From DATGKG01 sp963851325 (GTDB taxonomy: Bacteria; Desulfobacterota; Binatia; Binatales; Binataceae), in NCBI GenBank assembly GCA_963851325.1, contig CAWKOR010000002.1, positions 496,001 through 560,000 on the forward strand: a DNA stretch of 64,000 nucleotides, written 5' to 3'. The position numbers were made by a program, and so were the translations under genes. Below the pieces are notes generated by a model that was not told the origin of the DNA, made no database searches, and saw only the letters and a program-made list of their open reading frames with translations. This document shows, in pieces, positions 51,465 to 62,384 of this stretch (positions are counted from its first letter, which is position 1; each line of letters opens with the position of its first letter).

Positions 51465-53365
51465 GTAATCCCGCCGCACAGGATTTCCTCGAAGCCCAGG
51501 TCGCGGCCGCCGACGCGCACGCAGCCGCGGCGGCGACGGCGTTTCCCGCGCCCGACCAGTTGCGCTCCCGCGACATCTTTCGCCTCGCGCCGCGGGTGTG
51601 GCCTTTCATCCGTCCTTTCAAACGACACCTGGTTTACCTCGCCCTCGGAGTGCTTCCCGGCCTGCCAGGCGGGCTTTTCGCACTCGCATTGCTGGGCGTG
51701 TTCTTCGATGCGGTGGGACAGGGCAAGCCGCTCAATCAGTTTCAGGCGTGGATGCTGCAGGTTCCGATGACCGCGGATCGCCACCTCATTCTGTGGCATG
51801 CGTGTGTGTTCACCGGGGTGGCGGTGATCATCACGGCTCCTTACGGCCTCGGACTGGTGGCCTACGGGATCTGGATCCTGCAGCGGATGACCAACCAGTT
51901 CCGCGTCGATCTGTATTCGCGCTTGCAGGAACTGAGTTTGCGCTTTCATTCGGAAGAGAAAATCGGCGACGCGATCTTTCGCATGTTCCAGGACTCCGCC
52001 GCGATTCCGCACGTCATCAACGGCCTCATCATTCAGCCGCTGCACTCGGTACCGCTGGTGTTGGTGAACCTCCTGGTGCTGGCCGCGTTCGACTATCATG
52101 TCGCGGCGATCGCCGCGGTGCTGATTCCCGCGAACCTCATCGTCGCCGCGCTGTTCGCGCAACCATTGCGCCGCGCATTTCTGGCGGAGCGCGTCGCAAC
52201 CGCGCAGGCGACCACCCGCATCGAGGAGACGCTCGCATCGATCAAGGCGGTCAAGGCGTTCGGGCGCGAAGCACCCGAGAGCGAGCTCTACGCAGTCGAC
52301 AACTGGGAATCGTTCATGGCGGCGCGCCGCGCCCGGATGCTGTTCGTGATCTATCGCGTAATTATCAGCACCATACGCTCACTCGCTTACGTTGGAGCGG
52401 TTTACTTCGGCGCGCAGCAGGTGCTGCATGGCGGTGTCTCCGGCGCCATCCGCGCGGTCTTCTCACTCGGCGCGTTCCAGGGCGCGCTGTGGATTTTCGG
52501 CAGCCAGAGTGCCCGGGTGCGCAATCTGACCCGGGTCTGGGGAGCGCTGCAGGATGTCGGCGTCGCGCTCTCGCGCGTGTTCGAGATGATGGCGAAACTG
52601 CCGGAGGAAAAAGTTCGCAGCGGTAATCAGATCCCGCCTGCTCCGGCACGCGAGATCGCTTTCGACAACGTCACCTTCTCCTACGACACGCGATCGACCG
52701 TCCTCAGCGCAGTGAGCTTCCACGCCAAGGTCGGCGAGATCACCGCGATCGCCGGTCCCAGCGGCTCGGGAAAGAGCACCCTCATTGCGCTGATGCTGCG
52801 CTTCTTCGATCCGGTCGCGGGCCACATCGCGCTCGATGATCACGACATTCGCGCGCTCAAGCTGGAAAATTATCGCCGAATGATTTCCGTCGCGTTGCAG
52901 GAGAACCCGCTCTTCACCGCGAGCCTGCGCGACAACATCGTCTACGGGCGCATCGATGCCACCGAGGAGGAAATCCTCCATGCCGTCGCTCGCGCCGGAC
53001 TGGCGGAGTTCGTGCGCTCGCTGCCCGCGGGCCTCGACACGGTGCTGGGCGAAAAAGGTTCCAAGCTCTCCACCGGCCAGGCGCAGCGCATCGGGTTGGC
53101 GCGCGCATTTCTTCGCGACGCTCCGATCCTGATCCTCGACGAGCCGACTTCCGCGCTCGATTCGGTGATGGAAAACCTCGTGATGCGTGGCATCCGGGAA
53201 TGGATCGATGAACGTCCGCGTGAGCGCATCGCGCTGCTCGCGACGCATCGGCGCAGCACCGCGGCGCTTGCCGATCGCATCTATCAAATCGCCGATGGGC
53301 GCGTCTGCGAGGCCGACGAAAATGCCTTCGAGGTGACCCGCATCGCCGAGGTGTCCAATGGCTGA
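51461..53365 (+). CDS. ABC exporter half-transporter 1 (membrane + ATPase)
   Basis: A 634-residue fusion of an exporter membrane domain (six helices, about 45-350) and an ATPase domain: Walker A GPSGSGKST (432-440), Q-loop VALQENPLFTASLRDN, signature LSTGQAQR, Walker B LILDEPTSALD and His-switch LLATHRRST. MsbA/MdlB-type. Start TTG overlaps the previous stop. With the adjacent ABC gene it probably forms a heterodimer. Substrate (lipid, drug or peptide) is not readable. Confidence 0.92.
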   Translation: MSNPAAQDFLEAQVAAADAHAAAAATAFPAPDQLRSRDIFRLAPRVWPFIRPFKRHLVYLALGVLPGLPGGLFALALLGVFFDAVGQGKPLNQFQAWMLQVPMTADRHLILWHACVFTGVAVIITAPYGLGLVAYGIWILQRMTNQFRVDLYSRLQELSLRFHSEEKIGDAIFRMFQDSAAIPHVINGLIIQPLHSVPLVLVNLLVLAAFDYHVAAIAAVLIPANLIVAALFAQPLRRAFLAERVATAQATTRIEETLASIKAVKAFGREAPESELYAVDNWESFMAARRARMLFVIYRVIISTIRSLAYVGAVYFGAQQVLHGGVSGAIRAVFSLGAFQGALWIFGSQSARVRNLTRVWGALQDVGVALSRVFEMMAKLPEEKVRSGNQIPPAPAREIAFDNVTFSYDTRSTVLSAVSFHAKVGEITAIAGPSGSGKSTLIALMLRFFDPVAGHIALDDHDIRALKLENYRRMISVALQENPLFTASLRDNIVYGRIDATEEEILHAVARAGLAEFVRSLPAGLDTVLGEKGSKLSTGQAQRIGLARAFLRDAPILILDEPTSALDSVMENLVMRGIREWIDERPRERIALLATHRRSTAALADRIYQIADGRVCEADENAFEVTRIAEVSNG

Positions 53366-55386
53366 GCACGCCGCCGCGATCGCAGCGATAGACGCCACTC
53401 GCAACGGTGCGCCGCTTACGCCTCGCGATTCGCGCGCGCAGGATATCTACGCGAGCGAACGCGGCTCGCTGAGTTTCCGCGAGGCGCTGCAACTGCTGCG
53501 CCGAAGCTGGCCGTTCTTCGCAAGGCATCGGCGCCTGGTGATCCTCAAATCCTCGATCGCGATCTCTTCATTGCTGCTCTTCCTGCTCACTCCATGGCCC
53601 ATGAAGATCATCATCGACAACGTGATCGATGCGCACCCGCTCAGCGGCCTGCCCGGGCGCATTTTGCTTCCGTTGGTAGGGACCGATCGCGTCGCGCTGC
53701 TGATGCTGGTGGTGGGCTTTCTGATTCGTGACCGCGCTGTTAGCCGGGATTTCCGGCGAGGATCCCCAATCCGTCGACACCGAAGTGGGTAGCGGCGGTC
53801 TCGACCAGGCGGGCGCGAGCGGCGGCGCGGCCAACAATGGATGGAGCCTCTGGAACGGGGCCCTCGGCCTGCTCGAGACCTCGGTCACCCTCGATCTTTC
53901 GCAGCGGGTCAACCAGGATTTGCGCACCTCGATCTACGCGCGCTTTTTGCGGTCGCCGCTCGGTCTGTACGGCGATCAGAAAATCGGTGATGCGGTGTTT
54001 CGCGTCATGAACGACAGCGCCAGCATCAGCGAGGTTTTCTATCGCGGAGTGCTCGGGCCGGCGATGTCGATCACGATGTTCGTCTGCGCGTTCATCGTGG
54101 TCACCATGCAATTCTCCAACGAGCCGCTGATTCCGATCGGTTGCGCGTTGCTGCTCCCGCTTATCGCGATCGGAGGAGCGTTCTTCAGCCGCGTCTTTCG
54201 CGATCGCTCGCAGACGATGCGCGAGCAAGGCAGCAACGTCATGGCGGTATTCGAGGAGCGTCTCACCAACGTGCATCTGGTCAAGGCCTACGGCACCGAG
54301 GCGCGCGAGACTCATGCCGTCGATACCGCGAGCTGGAAATCCTACAGCTCGACGCTCAAGTTCATCGGATTCATCTTCGCGATGGTGGTGGTTCTCACGC
54401 CGCCGATCCTCTTCCTCGTCATGAGCGGCCTTTATCATCTGTTCGGCGAAGTCATCGACAAACGCCTCACCCTCGGCGACGTGGTGCTGCTGATGAGCTA
54501 CGGCGGGATGCTCGCGCGGCCGATGGGCGACCTCGGTGGGACCTGGGCCACGCTGCAGGCGCCGATTTCCGGGCTGCGCCGGGTCTTCAGCGTGCTCGAC
54601 CGGCTGGACGAGGATCAGGCGCGCGGCGGCGAGGTCGAGCCCGGGAGAATCGCGCGCGTCGAATTTCGCAATGTATCGATCGCATACGACGACGCGGTTC
54701 CGGTGGTGCGAAATATTTCATTCGAGCTTCACGCCGGTGAGCTGGCCGCCTTCGCCGGACCGAGCGGAACCGGCAAGACTACCATCATTTCATCGATCCC
54801 GCGGTTCATCGAGCCGTGCGCCGGAGAGATTCTGGTCAACGGAATTGACGCGCGACGGGTCTCGCTCAACACGCTGCGAAAGAGCATCGGTTTTGTTTTT
54901 CAACAGGAAGCGCTGTTCTCGCGATCGATCGCGGACAACATTCGCTACGGCGTTCCGGATGCTACCGATGCGCAGATGCGCGAGGCCGCCCGCATTGCCG
55001 GCGCCGCCGACTTCATCGACGCGCTGCCCGAGAAGTACGAGACCATGCTGGGGCGGCGCGGCGCGCGATTGTCGGTTGGCCAGAAGCAGCGCATCGCGAT
55101 TGCGCGGGCGCTGATTCGGAAGCCGGACATGCTGGTGCTCGACGAGCCGACCGCGCCGCTTGATCCGGGATCGGAGGCGGACCTGATGCGCACGCTGCGC
55201 GAGATCGCGCGCGATCGCATCGTGCTGATCGTCGCGCATCGCGCCGGCACGCTGGCCGCGTGCGACCGCATCCTGTTCGCATCCGACGGCGCGATGGTCG
55301 CGACCGGCTCCAACGACGAGCTGCGCCGCACCTGCGCGCCCTACCGCGAATATCTCTCGGTCACCGAATCTGAAATCGCGTCCTAG
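53358..55386 (+). CDS. ABC exporter half-transporter 2, interrupted by a 1-base frameshift
   Basis: The N-terminal part (53358 onward, with RRSWPFFARHRRLVIL and FLLTPWPMKIIIDNVI) and the rest (from VTALLAGISGEDPQ to the C-terminal ATPase) are in different frames. Removing one base around C53727 (TTTCTGATTCGTGACC becoming FLIVTALLAG) restores a 675-residue exporter. The ATPase has Walker A GPSGTGKTT, Q-loop FQQEALFSRS, signature LSVGQKQR, Walker B LVLDEPTAPLD and His-switch IVAHRAG. The insertion is not in a homopolymer. It may be a real pseudogene or an assembly error; the downstream part looks under normal coding constraint. Confidence 0.87.
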
Positions 55387-55389
55387 CCA

Positions 55390-56814
55390 CTACGCGGGAG
55401 TCGCGTTGGCCCATTGCGCCGGCGGCATCGCGGGATAGCTGGTCTCGACCGGCTTGGGCTTCACGATACCTCGCACAGCGTTGAGCGCGGCGCGCCCCAG
55501 CAGCGCTGGAGCAAACAGATCCGACGGCGGCCGCAGCATGTGAATGACTTTGCCCACCGTCATCCTCACCACCGGATCGTCAGCGGAGTACGCCATGATC
55601 AGTCCGAAGATTGGATCGAAGATTCGATTCGACATCGGCCGGTGCCCGACCACGCCCGGAACCGAGAAGTCCGCGCCGGTCGCCATCCCCCACGGCGCTT
55701 TTTGAAGTTGCGCCTGCGCGACGTAAAACTTGCCAGTCAGTTCAGCGTGATCGAGGCCGAACTTCACGATGGTATCGCGCAAGGTCAACGCGGACAGCGC
55801 GCCGGTTGTCATGCCCTGGCCGTAGACCGGGTTGAATGCGCATGCGGCGTCGCCGAGCGCGACAAATCCCCCGAGCTTGGCCGGCCACTTGTCGTAGCGC
55901 CGCCACCGGTTCGCCATCGAGCGATGCGAGTAGACGGTCGAGATCGGCTCGGCAAGCTTCACCGCTTCGGCAATCAGCGGCGAACGCAAGCGGGTGAGCG
56001 TCTCCATGTAGCCGGCCTCATCGCTGGGCGGATAGCTCTTGCCGATGCCGGCCACGGTGACGACCCATCGATCGTTCTCGACCGGAAACAACACTCCCGC
56101 GAATGGATTCTCGCCGACCTTCGGATCGATCCAAGCGGCCTTCCACCACCACTCCTTGGGACGTTGCGCGGGCGGCGGCGCCTGGAACCACCGCGAGGCA
56201 TAACCGCTGTGGCTGTCGACGACGATTTCCTCGGGCGCGGGAAGGCCAATCTCCTGCAGCCAGTTGGGCGCCTTGGAAGAGCGTCCGCTCGCATCGACGA
56301 CAAAATCGGCGCGCAACTCTCCGGTGGTTTCGCGATCGTCACTCGAAATGGTCTTCACCCCAAGGACGCGCGAGCGATCATCGTTGACGATCAGCCCGGT
56401 GATTCGCGTCCGCTCCACAAATCCGACATTGGCATGCTTGCGCAGCAGCTCCCGCACCACCGCCTCGAGCAGCACCCGGCTGCCGTGCAGAAGCTTGATG
56501 CCGTAGACCTCGCGCGGCGCCCATCCGTTGGCGCGCAACGCGGCGAAGTCCCATCCGAAATCCGTGTCGAGCGCGCCGCGCGACAACACCGTCTGCTCGA
56601 ATCCCGGGAACAGGTTCTCCAGTTCCAGCCGTCCTCGCGCGAGGAGGACATGCACGTGCCGGCTCTGAGGAACTCCCGCGCGCTCGAAAGCGCCGTCGGG
56701 ATAGTGGTCGCGATCGACGATGGTAACTTTCTCAAAATGGTCGGCGAGAATCCTCGCCGCGCACATCCCCGCCATGCTGCCGCCGATTACGATCGCGTGT
56801 GGTTGTTTGGTCAT
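55390..56814 (-). CDS. FAD-dependent monooxygenase/oxidoreductase
   Basis: A 474-residue flavoprotein of the PHBH-like class: AIVIGGSMAGMCAARILADHF is the dinucleotide-binding start, FVVDASGRSS and GFVALGDAACAFNPVYGQGM the later FAD motifs. Such enzymes hydroxylate or epoxidise aromatic or polyketide-like substrates. It lies 27 bp downstream of the TetR gene on the same strand, so that regulator probably controls it. Confidence 0.85.
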   Translation of the reverse strand: MTKQPHAIVIGGSMAGMCAARILADHFEKVTIVDRDHYPDGAFERAGVPQSRHVHVLLARGRLELENLFPGFEQTVLSRGALDTDFGWDFAALRANGWAPREVYGIKLLHGSRVLLEAVVRELLRKHANVGFVERTRITGLIVNDDRSRVLGVKTISSDDRETTGELRADFVVDASGRSSKAPNWLQEIGLPAPEEIVVDSHSGYASRWFQAPPPAQRPKEWWWKAAWIDPKVGENPFAGVLFPVENDRWVVTVAGIGKSYPPSDEAGYMETLTRLRSPLIAEAVKLAEPISTVYSHRSMANRWRRYDKWPAKLGGFVALGDAACAFNPVYGQGMTTGALSALTLRDTIVKFGLDHAELTGKFYVAQAQLQKAPWGMATGADFSVPGVVGHRPMSNRIFDPIFGLIMAYSADDPVVRMTVGKVIHMLRPPSDLFAPALLGRAALNAVRGIVKPKPVETSYPAMPPAQWANATPA

Positions 56815-56841
56815 CTGATTGCTCCGGACGAGTGCGTGATT

Positions 56842-57495
56842 TCAGGCCGGCGAGCGTTTGGTCTTCTTCTCGCTCAGCCCGTTGAGAACGATGTCGAGTG
56901 TTTGCGCGATGGCGGCTTCGATATCGAGTCTGCCGCCGCGCCGCGCCCATTCGTAGATCAGCGCGAAGTAGGTGGCGCATAGCGCAACCGCCGCCAGCGC
57001 CGGTTCGATTTTTCGGCGAAACTCGCCCGCCGCCTGCCCGCGCCGAATGACAGCCGCGATCAGCGAGACGAGATTCTCAGTCTGTTCCTGGTGCGACTCC
57101 AGAAACATCGGGGGTCGCGAGAGCAGCTCGCTGACGTGCAGTCTCACTACCTCGGGCTGCTGCATCGCGCGTTCAGCCAGCATCTTGAGGGCCGCCTTCA
57201 AGGTTGCGGTCGCGCTTCCGTGCGAGGCGCGAATCAACTCGGCGAGGCTCTGGTTGGCGCGGATACCGTATTCGGTCAGCAGCGCCTCTTTGGTCGGGAA
57301 GTGCAGGAAGAAAGTGGCGCGCGCGACGTCGGCGGCGTCGCAAATCTCCTCGATGGTAACCGCGTCGAAACCGCGGCGTAAGAACAGGTTCATCGCGGCC
57401 GAGTAAATTTCCCCGCGGGTGCGCTCGCGTTTCCGATCCCGCCGCGACGGCGCGATCGGGACGGAAGATGTTCCTCTATCGATGGATTCCGCCAT
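56842..57495 (-). CDS. TetR-family transcriptional regulator
   Basis: A 217-residue regulator. The N-terminal helix-turn-helix reads RGEIYSAAMNLFLRRGFDAVTIEEICDAADVARATFFLHF, in parts, which is textbook TetR; the C-terminal ligand domain is helical. I chose ATG 57495, since the longer in-frame start would overlap the palindromic site just upstream. It probably represses itself and the following monooxygenase gene. Confidence 0.92.
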   Translation of the reverse strand: MAESIDRGTSSVPIAPSRRDRKRERTRGEIYSAAMNLFLRRGFDAVTIEEICDAADVARATFFLHFPTKEALLTEYGIRANQSLAELIRASHGSATATLKAALKMLAERAMQQPEVVRLHVSELLSRPPMFLESHQEQTENLVSLIAAVIRRGQAAGEFRRKIEPALAAVALCATYFALIYEWARRGGRLDIEAAIAQTLDIVLNGLSEKKTKRSPA

Positions 57496-57500
57496 AAAAC

Positions 57501-57514
57501 TAGACTCTAGTCTA
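57501..57514. promoter_or_regulatory. TetR-type operator palindrome TAGACT-CT-AGTCTA
   Basis: A perfect 6+6 inverted repeat sits 5 bases upstream of the tetR start codon on the - strand side. TetR regulators usually bind such sites near their own promoter. Autoregulation and co-control of the 55390-56814 monooxygenase are inferred. Confidence 0.6.
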
Positions 57515-57612
57515 ATAACGCACCCTGGTGCGCCAATCAAGCGCGATGCGACGATCCATGGCTTTCGGGAATTTGCCGGTCGCGATATAAAGACAGGGTG
57601 GCGGCGCGCTCA

Positions 57613-58359
57613 ATGCGCGCATGCGGGGAAGAGGTTTTAGTCTTGTCGCAAAAGGAAAATCGCAAGCCTGTCGCGCCCGAGAAGAAGGTCATCATCGACT
57701 TCGATATGCTGCGCAAGGTCTCGGCGCGCAATTTTCGCGACCTCGGCGGACATCCCACCCAGGAGGGTCGCCAGGTCAAAAGCGGTCTCATCTATCGCTC
57801 CTGTCACCTGGCCAGTGTTCCCGAAGAGCATCCGCTGCACGAAGTAGGATTGCGCACCCTCGTGACGTTGCAGAGCCGTATCGAGGTGACGCATCTCGGG
57901 CGGCCCGACGATTCGGTGCTGAAAACCGTCCGATGGGAACACATCCCGATGGGCGACGTGTGGTTCGAGGAACGCAACAAGGATCTGTTCACCCGCGAGG
58001 AAGGCAAGGAACATCTCTTCCTGGTAATGACGCTGGTCACCGACTGGCAGCGCTTTTATCGATTGCTCGCCGAGCCCGACGTGTACCCGCTCCTGTTTCA
58101 TTGCTCGGCGGGCCGCGATCGCACCGGCGTCGGCGCGGCGATGCTGCTCGATCTGCTGAACGTCGATCGCGATCGGATCGTGCAGGACTTTCTGGAGAGC
58201 AACGAGGTCTTCCCCGCCGCTCCGTTAAAACCGAAACAACTGGTGCCGGTGTTCGAAGCTATCGACGAGGCCGGCGGCATCCGCTCCTTCATGCGCGATG
58301 TGATCGGCGTCGATGAGAAACAGCTCGACGAGATCCGTGACCGCCTGCTCGAAGATTGA
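57613..58359 (+). CDS. Tyrosine/dual-specificity phosphatase
   Basis: A 248-residue phosphatase with the CX5R active site LLFHCSAGRDRTGVGAAML and the N-terminal NFRDLGGHPTQEGRQVK signature of the PF13350-type tyrosine phosphatases. A WxD-like general-acid loop is not obvious. Start is uncertain: ATG 57613 or the TTG at 57643, which has GAAGAGG 8 bases upstream. The methyltransferase follows 12 bp later. Targets could be phosphotyrosine or phosphoinositide-like lipids. Confidence 0.85.
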   Translation: MRACGEEVLVLSQKENRKPVAPEKKVIIDFDMLRKVSARNFRDLGGHPTQEGRQVKSGLIYRSCHLASVPEEHPLHEVGLRTLVTLQSRIEVTHLGRPDDSVLKTVRWEHIPMGDVWFEERNKDLFTREEGKEHLFLVMTLVTDWQRFYRLLAEPDVYPLLFHCSAGRDRTGVGAAMLLDLLNVDRDRIVQDFLESNEVFPAAPLKPKQLVPVFEAIDEAGGIRSFMRDVIGVDEKQLDEIRDRLLED

Positions 58360-58371
58360 TAGATCTTCGAC

Positions 58372-59154
58372 ATGGCGTTGTACGACACCATCGGTCGCAC
58401 CTACGACACCACCCGCAAGGCTGATCCGGACATCACGCGATGCCTCGCGCGGCTGCTGAATCTGCGAGCGGGCGCGCGTTACCTCGATATCGGATCTGGG
58501 AGCGGCAACTACACCGTGGCGCTGCAGCAGCTCGGCGCACGGATGTTCGGCGTCGAGTTGAGCGACACCATGCTGGCGAAGGCGCGCGCGAAACATTCCA
58601 GCGTCAACTGGATTCAAGGTGACGCTGAGTCAATTCCGACCGCAGACCGAACCTTCGATGGTGTAATCGCCACCGTCACTATTCATCATTGGCCGAGCTT
58701 GAGACCCGGATTCGATGAGGTTTTCCGCGTGATGAAGCCCGGGCATTTCGTGATTTTCACCGGTGACCAAGCGCAAATAAATGGCTACTGGCTGCGCGAA
58801 TATTTTCCGCGCGGGATTGAAGCTGCGAATCGGCAGATGCCTTCGCCGGACTACGTCGCAGAGCAGCTCAAGCTCGCGGGATTTGACGACGTCGCGACTG
58901 AGCCGTGGGAAGTCCCGCGCGAGATCCAGGATTGGTTCTTGTATGCGGGAAAGTACCAGCCGGAAATCTATCTCGATCCCAACGTGCGAGCGGGGATTTC
59001 GTTCTTCGCGCAGGGGGTTTGCAAACCCGAAGAAATCGCTTCCGGTTGCGCCGGCATTGCGGCCGACATTCAGTCAGGCCGAATCGAACAGGTGATGGAG
59101 AAGTATCGCCACAACCTCGGCGACTACCTCTTCGTGATCGCGAACAAGCAGTAA
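58372..59154 (+). CDS. Class I SAM-dependent methyltransferase
   Basis: A 260-residue methyltransferase with motif I YLDIGSGSGNYTVAL, an acidic strand end at FGVELSDTML and motif WIQGDAESIP, and the post-motif ATVTIHHWPSL. UbiE/COQ5-like fold. Substrate unknown. It probably shares a transcript with the phosphatase and is convergent with the acyl-CoA dehydrogenase, with a 5-bp gap. Confidence 0.88.
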   Translation: MALYDTIGRTYDTTRKADPDITRCLARLLNLRAGARYLDIGSGSGNYTVALQQLGARMFGVELSDTMLAKARAKHSSVNWIQGDAESIPTADRTFDGVIATVTIHHWPSLRPGFDEVFRVMKPGHFVIFTGDQAQINGYWLREYFPRGIEAANRQMPSPDYVAEQLKLAGFDDVATEPWEVPREIQDWFLYAGKYQPEIYLDPNVRAGISFFAQGVCKPEEIASGCAGIAADIQSGRIEQVMEKYRHNLGDYLFVIANKQ

Positions 59155-59159
59155 CCGAG

Positions 59160-60317
59160 TCAAGCGGGCAGGTAGCCGTCGCGCAGCAGCGACTTCGCGA
59201 TCAGCATGCGCTGAACCTCGCTGGTGCCTTCGCCGATCTCAGCGAGCTTCGCGTCGCGCATGTAACGCTCGACCGGAAAGTCGGTGACGTAGCCGTAGCC
59301 GCCGTGAATCTGGACCGCCTTGGTGGTGGTCCACATCGCGACCTCGGATGCGAAGAGCTTCGCCATCGCAGCTTCGGTTGCGTAGGGCTTGCCTGCATCC
59401 TTCAATTGCGCGGCTCGGCAAATCAGCATCCACGATGCGTCGATGCGGGTAGCCATGTCGGCGATCATGAATTGTATCGCCTGGAAATCCGCGATGCGTT
59501 TCTCGAACTGCCGCCGCTCCAGCGCGTACGATTTCGCTTCCTCGAATCCGCCGCGCGCGATGCCGGCCGCGAATCCCGCGATGCCGATGCGCCCGCCTTC
59601 GAGGACCTTCATCGCCTGCGAATATCCCGCGCCGAGTTCGCCGATGAGATTGCGCGCGGGCACCGTGACATTTTCGAAAATCACTTCGGCAGTATCGGAC
59701 GCGCGCAGTCCCAGCTTCTCGATGCGCTTGCCGTTGCTCAGCCCCGCGGTGCCGCGATCAACGATAAATGCCGAAATGCCGCCGCGCCCCTTCTCTGGAG
59801 CGGTCTTCGCGGTCACCACATACACATCGCCAACGCTGCCGTTGGTGATGAACATCTTGGAGCCGTTGATGACGTAGTTATCGCCGACCCGATTGGCGCG
59901 GGTGAGCATCGCAGCCGCATCGGAACCGGAGTTGGGTTCAGTCAGACACCATGCGCCGATTTTCTTCGCCGCGAGCATCTCGGGAACGTAATGGTCGCGA
60001 TGCTGATCCGATGCGAAGTTCGCGATGTGCCCGGTCGAGAGCGACATGTGCGCGGCCGCGGTGAGGCCGATCGAAGCATCGAAGCGCGAGAGACCTTCGA
60101 CCACCAGCACTTGCGAGAGCGTGTCGGCCCCTCCCCCACCCCACTTCTCCGGAAACGCCACCCCGAGAAATCCCAGCTCGCCGAGCTTGCTGAACACCTC
60201 GCGCGGAAAGATTTCCTTCTTGTCCCATTCGGTGGAATGCGGCTTGATTTCGCGTTCGGAAAAAGCGGTGAGCGTGTCGCGGATGCGCCGCTGCTCTTCG
60301 GTCATGTCGAAGTTCAT
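59160..60317 (-). CDS. Acyl-CoA dehydrogenase (last gene of mutase operon)
   Basis: A 385-residue FAD enzyme of acyl-CoA oxidation: FLGVAFPEKWGGGGAD, WCLTEPNSGSDAAAM, FITNGSVGDVYVV, GGRIGIAGFAAGIARGGFEEA and the C-terminal QIHGGYGYVTDFPVERYMRDAKL (read in parts) with IGEGTSEVQRML. Chain-length preference is not readable. It lies last in the operon ending with the mutase small subunit. Confidence 0.92.
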   Translation of the reverse strand: MNFDMTEEQRRIRDTLTAFSEREIKPHSTEWDKKEIFPREVFSKLGELGFLGVAFPEKWGGGGADTLSQVLVVEGLSRFDASIGLTAAAHMSLSTGHIANFASDQHRDHYVPEMLAAKKIGAWCLTEPNSGSDAAAMLTRANRVGDNYVINGSKMFITNGSVGDVYVVTAKTAPEKGRGGISAFIVDRGTAGLSNGKRIEKLGLRASDTAEVIFENVTVPARNLIGELGAGYSQAMKVLEGGRIGIAGFAAGIARGGFEEAKSYALERRQFEKRIADFQAIQFMIADMATRIDASWMLICRAAQLKDAGKPYATEAAMAKLFASEVAMWTTTKAVQIHGGYGYVTDFPVERYMRDAKLAEIGEGTSEVQRMLIAKSLLRDGYLPA

Positions 60318-60339
60318 CAGGATTCCTGGATGCGACGCA

Positions 60340-60744
60340 TCAGTCGCGCGGATGCACGTTCTCGTGCACCCACTTCACAATGTCTTCGGTCGAGGCGCCC
60401 GGGGTAAAAATTTCGCGCACCCCCATCTGCTTCAGCTTCGAGGCATCTTCTTCGGGGATGATGCCGCCGCCGAAAATCGCGACATCGTCGGCGCCCTTCT
60501 CCTTCAGCAGGCGCAGCACTTCGGGGAACAGCGTCATGTGCGCACCCGACAGCACGCTGAGCCCGACCGCATCGGCGTCTTCCTGCACGGTGGCCTCGGC
60601 GATCATCTCGGGAGTCTGATGCAGCCCGGTGTAGATCACCTCGAAGCCGGCATCACGCAATGCGCGCGCGATAATTTTCGCGCCGCGGTCGTGGCCGTCG
60701 AGACCTGGTTTCGCGACAATGATGCGGAGCCGTTTGTCTGCCAT
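60340..60744 (-). CDS. B12-binding small subunit of an acyl-CoA mutase
   Basis: A 134-residue cobalamin-binding domain. It has the DxHxxG B12 motif (KPGLDGHDRGAKI), then the SxL loop (GLSVLSGAHM) and GGG (FGGGIIPEED). It is the size of isobutyryl-CoA mutase small subunits (about 136 residues). It directly abuts the large subunit gene. Cobalamin is bound base-off via the histidine in DGHDRG. Confidence 0.9.
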   Translation of the reverse strand: MADKRLRIIVAKPGLDGHDRGAKIIARALRDAGFEVIYTGLHQTPEMIAEATVQEDADAVGLSVLSGAHMTLFPEVLRLLKEKGADDVAIFGGGIIPEEDASKLKQMGVREIFTPGASTEDIVKWVHENVHPRD

Positions 60745-62379
<1,635 letters not shown>

Positions 62380-62384
62380 TTTCC

